Shown one piece after another: positions 21,323 to 33,640 of a stretch of DNA of 64,000 bases. A program made the position numbers and the translations under genes. How positions within the stretch are numbered: position 1 is the stretch's first letter; each line of letters opens with the position of its first letter. The notes under the pieces are model-generated. The model was not told where the DNA came from and ran no database searches. It saw nothing but the letters and a program-made list of their open reading frames with translations. The DNA is from Allomyces arbusculus (taxonomy: Eukaryota > Blastocladiomycota > Blastocladiomycetes > Blastocladiales > Blastocladiaceae). The DNA lies in NCBI GenBank assembly GCA_027604705.1, contig JADHYV010000007.1, positions 265,005 through 329,004 of the forward strand, read 5' to 3'.

Positions 21323-22326
21323 TGCCGCGGCTGGTATATTTCGATTGGGGCCCGCGAGAGGAAAGTGGACCGGCTTTATCGAGGATCTGGTGGAAGCCGG
21401 CCGTCCTGGCCGTCGTGTTAATATACTCGGCCATCTTGAATTAAAATTGCCCACCGCCATTGGCCAAGTGATCCATTCTTACTTCACTCGCCGGTCTCGG
21501 CCGATTCGCGACGCAAGCGATGAAAAGATTGAAAGCGCACGAGGAGAGAGAGCCAACGAAGAGAGGCGCCTCTGTCTGACCTGGGAGCTGCTGTCCAAGC
21601 TTCACCTGTCTCCTGCTGGCAGGCGGCAAACCGCAATGCCCCGATGCGAGCGCAGGCACGAACCGCGCATTCCTCCCTGGCTGGCCAGGTGGTGGTTCCA
21701 TCTTCAGCCCTGTCTGCAGCCTGCATTTTACTTTCAAGATCTCGACCTGGGCGAAATATGTGCTGCCTGATTCCATGGCGTGGAGAGAGCGGTTTCGTCC
21801 CAGTCGCGCTGGCGCCCGTCGACAGGGCAAACGATCGGAGCAGACAAGTTGAGGTTTGGTGCGCTTGATCAGGCCTGTGCGCCGGCATGGCCGTTGTGGG
21901 CTCGTCTCGTAAATCGTAATAGTCGTCGATGGAGCAGATTCTTGCTGGCGCCGTTACCGACATCATTTTGACGGCCCCGATTGATACGTGGGCGTGTGGA
22001 GAGGATGGAAGGCACCATAATTGTTGTTCTGGACGGAGGAGCGGTCCCAGGCAATGGGCGCATTCAGACAGCTAGGGCTGACACTTTCGCAACAACGCTG
22101 CCTGCATTTCCATGATCCAGCGTCTCCATCTCCGCCCTGGCGCGCGCGACACAAATACCAAGCGACGGCGTCGTGTCGGACTCAGAAACCATGAATCCAA
22201 CGTCAATCCGACGGCACACAAACAAAACAACGGCTACCTGACTACGAGCGGCTCCACCGCCCTCCCTTCATCCTCGACAGCGCGCGTCCTTGCGGCTTCC
22301 TCTCTTTTCCATTCACCCGATTCCAC
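21323..22326. other. Intergenic, no supported gene
   Basis: This lies between copy B and the 3' end of RPB1. A minus-strand frame at 21484-21966 (160 aa) has no recognisable domain and mixed composition. The RPB1 3' UTR should occupy the right end. Confidence 0.45.
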
Positions 22327-25300
22327 TCACCGCTGCCCGTTCGGCGGCTGCCCATTGGGCGACGTGCCAGTCCCATACGAGAACGGCGTGTACGCGCCTG
22401 ATCCGAGCGCGCCATTGGGCGCCGCGTGCGTCGTGCCGTTGCCAAACACGGGCGTCGGCACTGTGTAGGCCGGCGACGTGGGGCTGTAGGACGGCGATGT
22501 TGGCGAGTAGGCCGGGGACGTGGGTGAGTAGCTCGGGCTCGTCGGCGAGTACGACGGCGAAGCTCCGCCCATCGGCTGCGTCGGCGAGTAGCTGGGCGTG
22601 CCCGCAGCACCGAAACCAACGCCGGTTGGCGAGTAGCTGGGGCTCGTCGGCGAATAGGACGGCGACGTGGGCGAATACGACGGGCTCGTCGGCGAATAAG
22701 ACGGGCTGGTCGGGCTGTAGGACGGGCTCGTCGGCGAGTAACTGGGCGACGTCGGACTGTAGGATGGCGACGTCGGCGAGTAAGAGGGACTCGTCGGCGA
22801 GTAGGACGGGCTCGTGGGGCTGTACGAGGGACTCGTCGGGCTGTAACTTGGGCTCGTCGGACTGTAGGACGGCGACGTCGGCGAGTAAGAGGGGCTCGTC
22901 GGCGAGTAAGAGGGACTCGTCGGACTGTAGGACGGGCTCGTTGGCGAGTAAGACGGGCTCGTGGGCGAGTAGCTTGGCGATGTGGGGCTGTAGGACGGGC
23001 TCGTGGGGCTGTACGACGGGCTGGTGGGGCTGTAGGACGGGCTCGTCGGCGAGTAGGAAGGGCTCGTGGGACTGTACGACGGGCTGGTGGGCGAGTAGGA
23101 CGGGGATGTCGGGTTGTAGGACGGGCTGGTCGGCGAATACGACGGGCTCGTAGGCGAGTAGGACGGCGACATGGGCTTGTAGCTCGGGCTCGTCGGGACA
23201 TAGGACGGGCTGGTCAGCGAGTAGGTTGGCGACGTGGGCACAAACGACGGCGACATAGGCATGTAGCCCGGGCTCTTGGGCGAGTAGGCGCCGCCGGGGC
23301 TGACGCCACCCGAAGCCGGTGCGGGCGTCCACCCGCCCGCCTCCTTGCGCATCGGCGAAAACGACCCGGGCCCACCAAACGCGCTCATCATGTACGACGG
23401 CGAACCAGGGCGGCCAGGCGACGCGGACCCGCCGAGGTAGGGTGTGGCCGAGGCCGCGGCCGACGAGACCGTGTACCCACCGGCCCAGTCGGCGGGCATA
23501 TTGCGACGCAGCATGTCTTGGTTGAGCAACACTTCAAACGCGCCCGTGCCGAGCGGGGCCACTTGGCCGAGAATGATGTTCTCTGCGACGCCCGTACAGT
23601 CGTCGAGCGACCCGACGCCAGCCGCGTCCACGAGAATCTCGACCGTCTCCTCGAATGAACAGCGCATGAGCGCCGACGCCTCGGTGCGGTTGATGCCGTG
23701 GCGCGTGATCGACATGAGGTGGCCGCGCGACGTCATGACGTCGACGAGCATGGCCATGTGGCGGTAGTTGACATACGAACCGTCGCGCTCAATGACATTA
23801 CGCAGTTCCTTGAGCACGGCGGCACGCGCGGCCTCGATGCCGAGCACGTCAAGAATCTCCGTGCAGTTGTTCGAGTAGGTCGTGTCGGGCCGCACGTCCG
23901 GGTGCGCCATGACCTCCTTGAGGTTGGTGCCGTCGGTCTCGAGAATCCACTCCTCCGTGTCAAAGTACTCGCCGGCCGAGTTCAGTTTGCGCATCTTCTG
24001 CTGGTTCATGTAGACGCGGTGAATGCCCGGAATGCCGCGCAGCCCGACCTTGTCGAGCATGACCTCTTCAATGTTGCGCAGCACCATCTCGTCCGACTCT
24101 TCCTCCTCGTCGGTCGATTTTTGCGCGCCGTTGATGATGCGGCAACGGACAACCGGGTGCGACAAGTCGGGCGACGCAATCACTTCGAGCCCGGCCGCGT
24201 TGCCCACCTTGAAGTGGCTCGAAATCACTTGGCCGACCTGCTGCGCATCGAGACCCTTGTCGACGAGCACACCAAAGTTGAGCGTGAGACGCAACACCCA
24301 GGGACTGAGCGACTGTTCCGGTGCAATCGTGTCCATTTCGAGCAGGTAGTGCGACTCGACCATTTCCTTGTCCTCTTCGAGCACCGTCGACCGCGGGTCC
24401 GGGTCGTAGAAAATCTCGGTGCGCAGTGTGGCCTTGCGCAGCGACGCGTACTCGAGCTCTGACTGCACGCGCTTGGCCTCTTCAATGTTCTCGGCAATCT
24501 CCGGGTTCAGGTAGACAGTGAGCGACGGCGTCTTGATGTTGACGGCCACATTGATAATTTCCTTGAGACGCGGCACACCGAGCGTCACGTTCTTGGACGA
24601 GACACCCGCGAAATGGAACGTGTTGAGCGTCATTTGCGTCGCCGGCTCACCAATCGACTGCGCCGCGATAATCCCGACCATTTCGCCGGCGTGCACGAGC
24701 GACTGCGCAAACCGCGTCGCAATCTCGCCAAGCACGTAATCGAACGCGCGCTTGTCAAGCCGGAACTCTTCAATGACGCGCTTGGTCGCGAGTGTCGACC
24801 GCACGAGAATCTGCGACAGCAGCGTCGCGTTGCGCTGCGCCTCGACCGAGATCTTGTCGGTGCCCGGAATGACCATGAGCTTGTCGCAGAGCTTGCGCAC
24901 TTCGTTGACGACGTACTCCGGGTGCAAGTTGGACGGTTTGGTCTTGTCGATCTTGAACAGGTTCTGCGCGTTCCAGATAATGCGCTGGATGTTGCCCGGC
25001 AACGGCCAGCGCGCGTCGCCGCGCGGGAAAATATGCCGCAGCCGCTCGCGGTCCTCTTCGAGTTGCCGGTACTCTTGGTCGAGCAGCTGCTGCACCTCGA
25101 TCGACTGCATTTCCTGCTGGATACCGAACTCGACGGAACCGGGCTTGAGCCCCTTCTTGCCCTCCGGGTCGGTCAGGTCGATGCGGTACCGCCGCTCGAA
25201 CCGGTGGTTGTTCATGCGCAGCGGCTCGAGAATCTGCGCCTCGACGCGCGTGCCGTCCATGCCGTCCTCGCCATAGGCAAACTGGATGATGTGGCCCTGC

Positions 25301-28300
25301 GCGTTGCGCACCGTACCGTCGTACTTGACCATGATGTCCTCGAGCGCCTTGATGAGACGGCGCTGAATGTAGCCAGTTTCGGCGGTCTACAAGTGAACGA
25401 CAAGCGAGAGCACGTCAGCGTTCGAGCGTCATTAAGCCCTACACGAGAGATGCAAGATAAAAGTAAACGCACCTTGACGGCCGTGTCAATCAGACCTTCA
25501 CGCCCACCCATGGCGTGGAAAAAGAACTCTTGCGGCGACAGCCCACGCAGGTAACTGTTTTCGACAAATCCGCGCGACTCGGGCGAGTAGTCGTCCTTGA
25601 CAAAGTGCGGCAGCGACCGGTACTGGAACCCAAACGGAATGCGCTTGCCCTCGACGTTCTGCTGCCCGACACACGCCGACATTTGCGAAATGTTGATGTT
25701 CGACCCTTTCGAGCCCGACACGACCATTTGCTTGACATTGTTTGAGACCTTGAACGATTTCGCAGCCGCCGACCCGGCCTTGTTCACGGCCTCGTTGAGC
25801 GCGCGGTTCACCTGCGCCTCGAAGGTCTCGCGCAACGTCATGCCCGTCATAGCCTTGAGCTGCCCGCGCTGCGCCGTGTGAATTGTCTGCTTGACCGTGT
25901 CGCGCGCAGAGGCAATGATCTTGTTGATTTGCGCCATGGTCGCGTCGTCGGCAATCGTGTCGCCGATACCGATCGAGAACCCGTTGTGCAGCAGCCAGTA
26001 GTTGACGATCGTCTGGCACCCGTTGAGCAGCGCCTTGGCCGCTTCCGGTCCATGCTCCATCCACGACACGTGCACGAGCCCACCGGCCGCGGCACCGACC
26101 GTCTTCTTGCACACGATGCCGGCCAGCAGCTCGCCGTCCTCGACGATCACGCGCGTGTCACCCGGCGAAATATCGGTCGACTCGTCGTCTGGGTGCGTCG
26201 AGTGGTGCGTGATACAGTTGACTTTCGGGATCACGAGCGACAAGATCTGCTTGCCCGTCCAGAGCGGCTTGGGCTTCATGATCGCGGGCGGCGGCACGTT
26301 CCCGTCCCAGTTGGGCACCCACATGAGCAGGTTCATAACCATGTTCTTGTCCATGAACGTGTCGCGGCGCGTGAACTTGGTGATGCCGCACAGTGTGTCC
26401 TGCACAATGCCCATGACGGGCTTGTTCGACTGTGGCGAGATGATTTGCAGCGGCACCATGCACAGCTGCTGGATCTCGGCTTTCGCCTCGAGCGACTGCG
26501 GCACGTGCATGTTCATTTCGTCGCCGTCGAAATCGGCATTGTAGGGCGACGTTACCGAGAGGTTGAGCCGGAACGTCGAGTAGGGCATGACCTTGACCTT
26601 GTGGCCCATCATAGACATCTTGTGCAGTGACGGCTGCCGGTTGAAGATGATCACGTCGCCGTCGTCGAGGTGCCGCTCCACGATCCACCCGTACTGAAGA
26701 CCCAGATTGCCCTTGGCGCCAATGAACCGCAAGTCGACGCGGTCGCCGTTATCGCGAATCACGTATTTCGCGCCCGGGTGCTGCGTCGGGCCATTGTGCA
26801 CGAGCTCCTGCAGCTTGTTGATGTTGTAGGGCGTCACAATCTCCGGGTAGGTCAAGTTGCGCGCAATCGACCGCGGCACACCGACTTGGTCAATCGACAG
26901 GTTCGGGTCACCTGTGATGACGGTACGCGCCGAGAAATCGACACGCTTCCCCATCAAGTTGCCGCGCAGTCGCCCTTCCTTGCCCTTGAGCCGCGACCGA
27001 ATCGCCTTGATCGGGCGGCCCGACCGCTGCATGGCGCGCGGCATGCCCGAAATTTCGTTATCGACAAACGTGGCGACATGGAATTGCAGCAGGTCCTCGT
27101 GGTCCTTGATGCGGTGGCCCGGCACGCCGTCGGCCTCGGCCTTTTGCAAGAACGCATTGGCCTTGATGATGTCACACAGCTTGAACGTCAAATCGTCTTC
27201 GCCGCGCGACGTGCCGTCGACGAGAATCGAGGGGCGTACGGGCGGCGGTGGGACGGGGAACACGGTCAGGATCATCCACTCGGGCCGCGCAAAGACCGGG
27301 TCGAGGCCCATAGACTCGCAGTCCTCGTCAGAGATCTTTTTGAGAATCTGCAGCACCTGCGACGGCGAGAGCTCCTGCTTGCCCTCCTGCTTGCCGTCCT
27401 ATCGGTGGAGTGATCGGAATGGCGTCAGTCATAAACCCGAGACGGTCGAGCGGCCAGCACGGCCAAGCGTACCTCGCTGTTGCTATTGGCCTGCTTGAAC
27501 TGCACGTAGAGCGTCAAGTTCTTCTTGCGAATCGCCGGCTGCTTTTCGCCGCACCCCGAGGCCGGAATATACCCAGCCGGCAAATCCGGGTCCTCGCCCT
27601 CCTTGGGCTCGTCGGCGGCTTTACACTCGGTGCGCGTCTTGCATAGCTTGTGCACTTCCTTGAACCGGCGGTTGCGGTCCTTGATGCGGCGCGCCTTTTG
27701 GAAGAGCGGGTTGTTGGGGTCGACGAGCAGCTTGGAGCAATGGAAGCACACGCATTCGAGCACCTTCTTGACGCGCGGCAGGAACGAGACGTGGTAGACG
27801 GGCCGCGCGAGCTCAATGTGCCCGAAATGGCCCGGACACTCGGTCATGTTGCCCTGGCACGTCTCGCACTTGAAGTGCCGGTCGATCGTGCCGAGCCGCG
27901 GGTCGTTGACACCGCCAGACTTGGGCCGGTCCTTGCCCTCCTCCATGGTCTCGGGGTAGATGATGTTCGCGACCGACATGTTTTTCTGGGAGCGGAATAA
28001 AGAGAGCAACACGGTCAGCAACCGAAACGGAGACGGGTGCTTTGCCGACGGGGTCGGGGGGGGGGGGGGGGGGGGGAGGGGGGACGGCGGCGGTGGTGAT
28101 GGTTGGCGAGGGGTCCACGACGAGGCCGAGGCAAGCAGAGCGGTGGTTGTTGCGGTTGGTCGCTTGCACGCCGCCCGGCCCCGCTCTCCCGTGACGCATC
28201 ATCTCGCAAGATGTGTTCTCGCCGAAAATGAGCGCATAGGGTGATCCGGTCGTCCTCGAGCGGCCGGTTTGGTATTCGCTCCCTCTCGGCGAGTCGGCCG

Positions 28301-28515
28301 CGTCGTGACTCGCTGGATGCCTTGACCACCACTACCTTCGCGGCGCCGCCGCGCCCCCCTCCCGCCGTCGCCCCCGCTCGGGCGACAGCAATTGCCGGTA
28401 AAAGACAAAGGCCACGTACGATCTCGTCGGGCGACAAGAGGCCAAACTGCACCGACTTGACCGTGCGCAGCGGGCACGCCGACGGCGAGAAGCCGTGCGT
28501 GAGCGCGGTGGCCAT
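22327..28515 (-). CDS. RPB1: RNA polymerase II largest subunit RPB1
   Basis: This is the catalytic clamp/CTD subunit of nuclear RNA polymerase II. Four exons are rebuilt: 28515-28420, 27985-27473, 27398-25473 and 25386-22327, giving 1864 aa. Exon 1 encodes only 32 residues (ending [10 protein letters not shown]) and is followed by a 434-nt intron containing a 21-nt G run. Exon 2 carries the clamp zinc site ([20 protein letters not shown]). Exon 3 has [20 protein letters not shown] and the catalytic magnesium loop [10 protein letters not shown] near residue 490. Exon 4 holds the trigger-loop/bridge-helix side ([19 protein letters not shown]) and the CTD. The CTD spans roughly residues 1550-1812, mostly perfect YSPTSPS heptads, interrupted once by a Gly-rich spacer (GVGFGAAG), with degenerate repeats at the proximal end. 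The final ~35 residues are non-heptad. It is divergently arranged with the AMSH-like gene. Confidence 0.97.
22470..23260 (-). repeat. CTD heptad-coding 21-nt tandem repeat
   Basis: A tandem array coding roughly 33 heptads, of which about 25 are consecutive perfect YSPTSPS units. Codons vary between units (TCG/AGC/AGT for Ser, TAC/TAT for Tyr), so the repeat is kept mainly at protein level. Long antisense frames across it come from the 21-nt period. Confidence 0.9.
28056..28076 (+). repeat. 21-nt poly-G run in the first RPB1 intron
   Basis: An uninterrupted G run on the plus strand, followed by AGGGGGG. It lies in the 434-nt first intron of minus-strand RPB1, so the pre-mRNA carries C. Confidence 0.9.
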
Positions 28516-29200
28516 GGCGGGCGGCAAGACGATGTTCGTGCAGGCAGTTGCGGGAAGTCTCGGACGAGCGTGCGACGGGGGCGACGACTCGCGCTCCGTT
28601 GACGAGGAGGACGGCCACGAACGCCGACGATGGCCGCCGTTTGACCGCTGGGTGGAAACGACGTGGAAAACTAGGCAAGGCAAGAAGGACGTGGTGCGCG
28701 AGCGACACGTGGATCGCACAGGGTCACTGGCTTGGCTCTGACTTGGCCAGTATGGCTTGACCAATTGCCAGAGGATGAGCGGCAAATGACGGTCAGAATG
28801 GCACTGATAACTGTGCAGAATAGCGCGCACGTGCAATTGACCTTGGGTATGGCAGGCATGGCGCAGCGCGACTTGGCTGACCAGCCGACCGACGCCAAAC
28901 TGTCGTGCTTCGATACCGTCGCGCTCGACGTGCTCCTCCACCGCGTTCTTGCTCTCTACCCCGTACTTTTGTCGCTGCAACAGCACGCCCATCTTGGACC
29001 CGCGCACACGCTGGCCCGCGCCCGCACCCAGCGCCCGAACCTGTCGACGACAACGGCACATTGCCGTTCAAGCAGTGGTATCATCAACTTCGCGCCTGGA
29101 CAATTGGGCACGACGCGAACAAGTCCCCGTCGCGTGCTGCTATTCTCGCGCCCTCCCGTGCTGTCCTTTTCCGCGACCACGCGCACGGCAATCTGCAGCC
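28516..29200. other. Divergent promoter region, RPB1/AMSH
   Basis: A 685-nt gap between the start codons of RPB1 and the deubiquitinase gene. No further gene is supported. Confidence 0.5.
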
Positions 29201-32200
29201 ATGGCGGGCCCACCACGCGCCGACAATGGCGCCGGCCACGACGACGACCAGGAGCCCAACTACCTGTCCATTGAGGAACTCAATGCGCGGGCGAGGATCG
29301 TCGTCGACCCGGACCAGAACATCAACATGTACATTCGGTCGGCGCAGAACCTGTTTCGCGAGGTATTGGCCGTCGTTGTTGCCCAACTGCCGCGGTGCTT
29401 GCCGACCTGACCGTGGCAGCTGCGTGCGCACCGGCCCCGTAGGGTAACGTTTACCAGGGTGAGGGCGAGCTGCAGCCCGCCTACGAGCGGTTCATGCGCT
29501 TCTCCATGTACGTTTTCAAGTGGGCGTTTGGCGCGTGTGGAGCTGTGCACGATGCGCTCACGTTCTTGTCGGCGGTAACCGTAGCTTGGTCCTGGAGGAA
29601 TTGCCAAAGCATCCCGACTTCAACAACCACTCGAACCAAGTCGTCTTGTCGATTCTGAAAAAGGTGGGTGCAGTTGCTTACAGTCCGCGCGTCATGGCGA
29701 TCTCGCGGCACCAAGCACGCTCAAAATGACATGACACGATCGTAGAATTGCCAAGAAGCGCTTAACAAGCTCGAAATGCTCAAACCCGTCCTCGAGAAAC
29801 GGTACCGGATGCAGCAAACGCGTCTGCGGCAGGCCGGGTCGACCTCGTCGGACCCCTCCTCCTCCTCCTCCTCCTCCTCGACCACGACCGCCGAACAGCT
29901 TCTCGCCGCAGCGCCGTCGGTGCCCTCCGCTCGAATGCGGTCCGTTTCCGAGACCCCGTCGCCGCGTGTCGATAAGACCCCGCCAGTTGCACTGCGCAAA
30001 GATTCCAGCACCGCGTCGCCGCGGCGCGTGTCTGTGCAGCAGGACGGCCGTGCGCCGCCGCCACTGCTCCCGAAACCGCAAATCACGCCGGCCGTGATTC
30101 ACGCGCTGCAGTCGCCCGCGCACGGGCACGGCGTGGATGGGCATGCGCGGCCAGCGACGCCGCCGTCGCCGCCCTCGTTGACGCGACGACCGCTTCCCGG
30201 GGGGTACTCGCGCACCAACTCGTTGTCGCGGCCAGGATCGCCCATGTTTCTGGGATCGACGGGGTCGACGCCACCCGTGCCTACCGCACCAAAGCCGAAG
30301 ATCGGCGGAGCTGGGAGTTCGAGTTCCGGCCAGCATGGTGCGGGGGTGACGACACTACCGTCAGGCGCGTCCGACGGCGTTGGTGGCCCGTCGTTCCTCG
30401 AGGCGCGGTCGCAGTGGATGAAGCAGCAAAAGGCTGGCACGCCCGATTTTACGAGCGACTCTCCCAGCCTGGGCGATCTGTCTGACGGCCGTGCGCCCGT
30501 AACCACGTCGGCGGCGCTTCCGTCGTCATTTGCTCTCGAGCTCGAAAAAATCACCGGCTCATCGGCCTCGTCCGCGTCGGATCCGTTTGGGCTCGACCCC
30601 TCTGGCCCATCGTGGAACCACGTGCCACTGCAGCGCGCGCCACCAGCGATCATGGCGCGCAACGCGAACAGCGGCATGATGGCGGCGGTCATGGTCCCGA
30701 AACCCGCGCCGGCGCCAACACCGCCCCCCGTCCCTTCTGCACGGCCCACGGCGTCGCCGCGGCCCGGGTCCTTCGCGACGACGGGCGAGACCAAGAAGCC
30801 GAGCACGGAACCTCTCGATCCGTTTGCGCTGTTCCCGAAACTGCCCGAGGCGCCGCCGCCCTTTTCCATGTCGGACGCTGGTGCGTCGACGGCGCCGCCG
30901 AGCGAGCCTGCGGGGCCGGCCAAAATTCGCGAGGGCCCACCAACGGACCGTGGCCCTTATGCGTTCCCTCCGCAACTCGACGAGAATCCAACGTCGTCGT
31001 CGTCGATGACGCTGCAGCGTGTCAACAAGGTCGTGCGCGACGGGATCGAAATGGAAATCCCGCTGTGGACGCCCAACGAATTGACCGAGGAACTGTTGCG
31101 GCTCACGCCGGGCATTGCGGGTGCGACACCATCGGGCGAGCCCGTCGCATCGAGCGGGCAAACGACCATTTCGCTCGACGACCAGATTATGCGGTTCGAG
31201 TCGATGTTCCCTGAGGTCGCAGCGGATTCAGGGTCGGTCGCCACCGCCGACTTGGCTGCGGCCGCGGCGCTCGTGGCCGCCACGGCGCCGAATGTGTCGC
31301 GCTCGGTCGGGTACCCGGCGCTCGATATGGCTCCGCCGTCGAGTATGTTGCCGCACAATAAGTGGAGCCCGCCGCCCGTGCCCTCGGCGTCGGCACCACC
31401 AGCTATTCCACCGAGACCGGTCGTATTCTCCCCCGCCCCTGTCGCGGCGGTCATGGATGCCCCACTGCGCGTCGCCTCGGCCATGGGCCATGCACGCCAT
31501 CCGTCCGCATCTGCGCCCGTCATGAACCCGGCGCGCATGCAAGCCCCTCCGCCATTGCCTACCAAGCCCGTCGGTTTGCAAAACTCACTCCAGTCGCGCC
31601 CGCTCCCGACGACGCCGCCAGCCCTCGCGCCCAAGCCCGTGCACGTCGCTGTGGTGCGGCCTGACCCAGTCTCGGACCCCACGCCCACGCCGCCCCCCGC
31701 TGCTGCCGCTGCGCCCGCTCGCGTCAAGAAGCCCGAGGTTAAGACTGTACTCGGGCGGCTCGAGAACAACCGCGAGCTGCGGACCATGTTTATCCCGCGC
31801 GACCTTATCGACAAGTTTGAGGTCGTTGCGCGGCGCAACACCGAGGCAAATCTCGAGACGTGCGGGATTCTGTGCGGGACCATGTTCCGCGGGCAGCTGT
31901 ACACGACGCACCTGCTGATCCCGAAACAAGTGGCCACGTCCGACACGTGTGCGACGACGCACGAGGAGGAGCTCGTCGCGTACCAGGACGCGCACCACCT
32001 GATCACGCTCGGGTGGATCCACACGCACCCGACGCAAACGTGTTTCATGTCGTCGGTCGACTTGCACACGCACTGCAGCTACCAGGTGATGCTCGACGAG
32101 GCCGTGGCGATTGTGCTTTCGCCTAGGCATAATAACCCGCGGTACGGCGTGTTCAGGCTGACGCACCCGCCCGGGCTCGAGTTCTTGCTCAAGTGCCCGG

Positions 32201-32343
32201 AAAAGAATACGTTTCATCCGCACCCAGACCATATTCCGCTCTACACGAATGCGGATGCAAGGATTGCGCCGGGCGCCGGACACGTTGTCCTCGTGGACTC
32301 GACGCAGGGCCGGATCAAGGTCGTGGATCTGCGCGGCCAGTGA
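29201..32343 (+). CDS. AMSH/STAMBP-type JAMM deubiquitinase
   Basis: AMSH enzymes cleave Lys63-linked ubiquitin on endosomal ESCRT-0/III cargo. Four exons are rebuilt: 29201-29362, 29443-29507, 29585-29663 and 29746-32343, giving 967 aa. The N-terminal ~120 residues form the USP8-dimer/MIT-like helical domain (LSIEELNARARIVVDP, LEELPKHPDFNNH), which only becomes continuous after splicing. A long Pro/Ser-rich region (about 125-760) contains several SH3-ligand-like motifs (PPPLPTKP, PPAIPPRP, PPLLPKP). The C-terminal JAMM domain has LETCGILCG, then WIHTHPTQTCFMSSVDLH with zinc ligands H861, H863 and D874, and the AMSH-specific THCSYQ and Cys insertion. Human AMSH is about 424 aa, so the middle region here is greatly expanded. 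Catalytic residues look intact. Confidence 0.93.
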
Positions 32344-32958
32344 GAGGAGGTGGGGGTATTGTTTGGATTGTGATGCTGCTGTACATGGACATCCACGACC
32401 GTTTTTGCATACTTCTGCTCTCAATCCCTGTTTTCTTAGAGAGCCCTGACCTTCTCCACTGGAAAGCGTTCCCGTGTCGTGGACAGACGGGATGGCGAGC
32501 GCGTGTCACGTTGAGCCGGATCCACTTTGAAGCTGGAAGGATTTCAAATCCCTGTGCGAGAAATGGTCCGATCGCGGCGCGCCCCAACACTTGGCTGATC
32601 GATGATCCACATCCCTGCCGTCGCGTCGCCCACCCATCTTGTTCTCTCATCCTCCCTCCCCCTCTCACAAAAACACTTCAACACCTCGACTTGCTGCAAG
32701 GTATCCTGGCAACCATGATTGGAGCATCAATTCCGCGCGTGTCCACCGTTGCGCGGGCGTGGCCGCCGCGTTCTGCGCTCCCGACCACAGTGCGAATTGG
32801 TACCCGGCTCGATACGCGACCACTGCGTGGCCATTCGCGCAGCGACGCCGGCTCTGTCCTCATCAGCCGCGCGGCGGTGATCGCGAATTGCGAGAACTCT
32901 GTCGTCCACTTGCGTCAGCTTGAGCTGATGCGCGCTCGCGGGGCGAATTCGACCTAGA
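32344..32958. other. Intergenic region
   Basis: 3' flank of the deubiquitinase gene and 5' region of the RidA-like gene. An open frame ending at 32957 is in a different frame from the downstream start and shows no domain. Confidence 0.5.
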
Positions 32959-33640
32959 ATGTCGTCCAACACGAACACGACCACCTACGGCCCGAACGGG
33001 ACGGGTTACATTCTCAAGGACCGTGCGCAGGCGCTGGCTGCGTACCCGCACGCGCGCCGCGTGAACGGGCTGCTGTTCGTGTCGGGCACGTCGTCGCGCA
33101 ACCTGGATGGGACGCACGTCGGGGTACGGCTTGCGAAATTGCTTCAGCCGCGTTTTGATTTGCGACAGGTCACTGATTCTCGCGGTGGGCAGGTCGTGGA
33201 GAAGCCCGACGGCACGTATGAGCGCGACATCAAGGAGCAGACGCGCGCCGTAATCAAGAAGTGCGTCGTTTTCTGACTCTGTCGCTTGTCGTGCACGATT
33301 CTTTGCTCGGATTGGTTCAATGACCGATCGCCGTTCCGTTGACCAGCATCGAGGCCATCATTCGCGAATCGACAGGCCACGGGCTCGAGTCGGTTGTCGA
33401 CCTGACCGTGTTCCTCGTCGACATGAAGGACTACAAGGGATTTAACGAGGGTACTGACTCGCTGCTCACGCTCATGGTCATGCTCTCCACCCTGCTCACG
33501 GTCGTTTACTCATTCGCATTCCAGTTTACAACGAGTTCTTTGACGCGCACACGGGCCCGTCGCGGACCACGGTCGCGGTCGCCGAGCTGCCATCGCCCAA
33601 GCTGTTGATTGAGATCAAGGCGATTGCTGCGTGCCCGTAG
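32959..33640 (+). CDS. RidA/YjgF-family deaminase (2-aminomuconate deaminase-like)
   Basis: Four exons are rebuilt: 32959-33123, 33193-33260, 33347-33450 and 33525-33640, giving 150 aa, normal for the Rid superfamily. The fold blocks read [57 protein letters not shown] and NEVYNEFF, then [20 protein letters not shown] with the active-site arginine in GPSRTT. The GTSSR motif and the pattern around it resemble 2-aminomuconate deaminases of tryptophan (kynurenine) or aromatic breakdown more than housekeeping RidA, which detoxifies enamines/imines. The exact substrate is not decided by sequence. It is probably a soluble trimer. There is no mitochondrial presequence from this start. Confidence 0.9.

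Noticed and set aside
17000-22300. Transposon or virus-like element in the gene-poor island
   Set aside because: I found no transposase, reverse transcriptase, integrase or capsid-like domain and no terminal repeats. The recognisable coding remains are host ligase genes.
22313-23332. Long repetitive antisense frames across the RPB1 CTD
   Set aside because: They follow from the 21-nt heptad-coding period and have no independent support.
32193-32957. 254-aa plus-strand frame upstream of the RidA-like gene
   Set aside because: It overlaps the AMSH 3' end, is out of frame with the downstream start, and has no domain.
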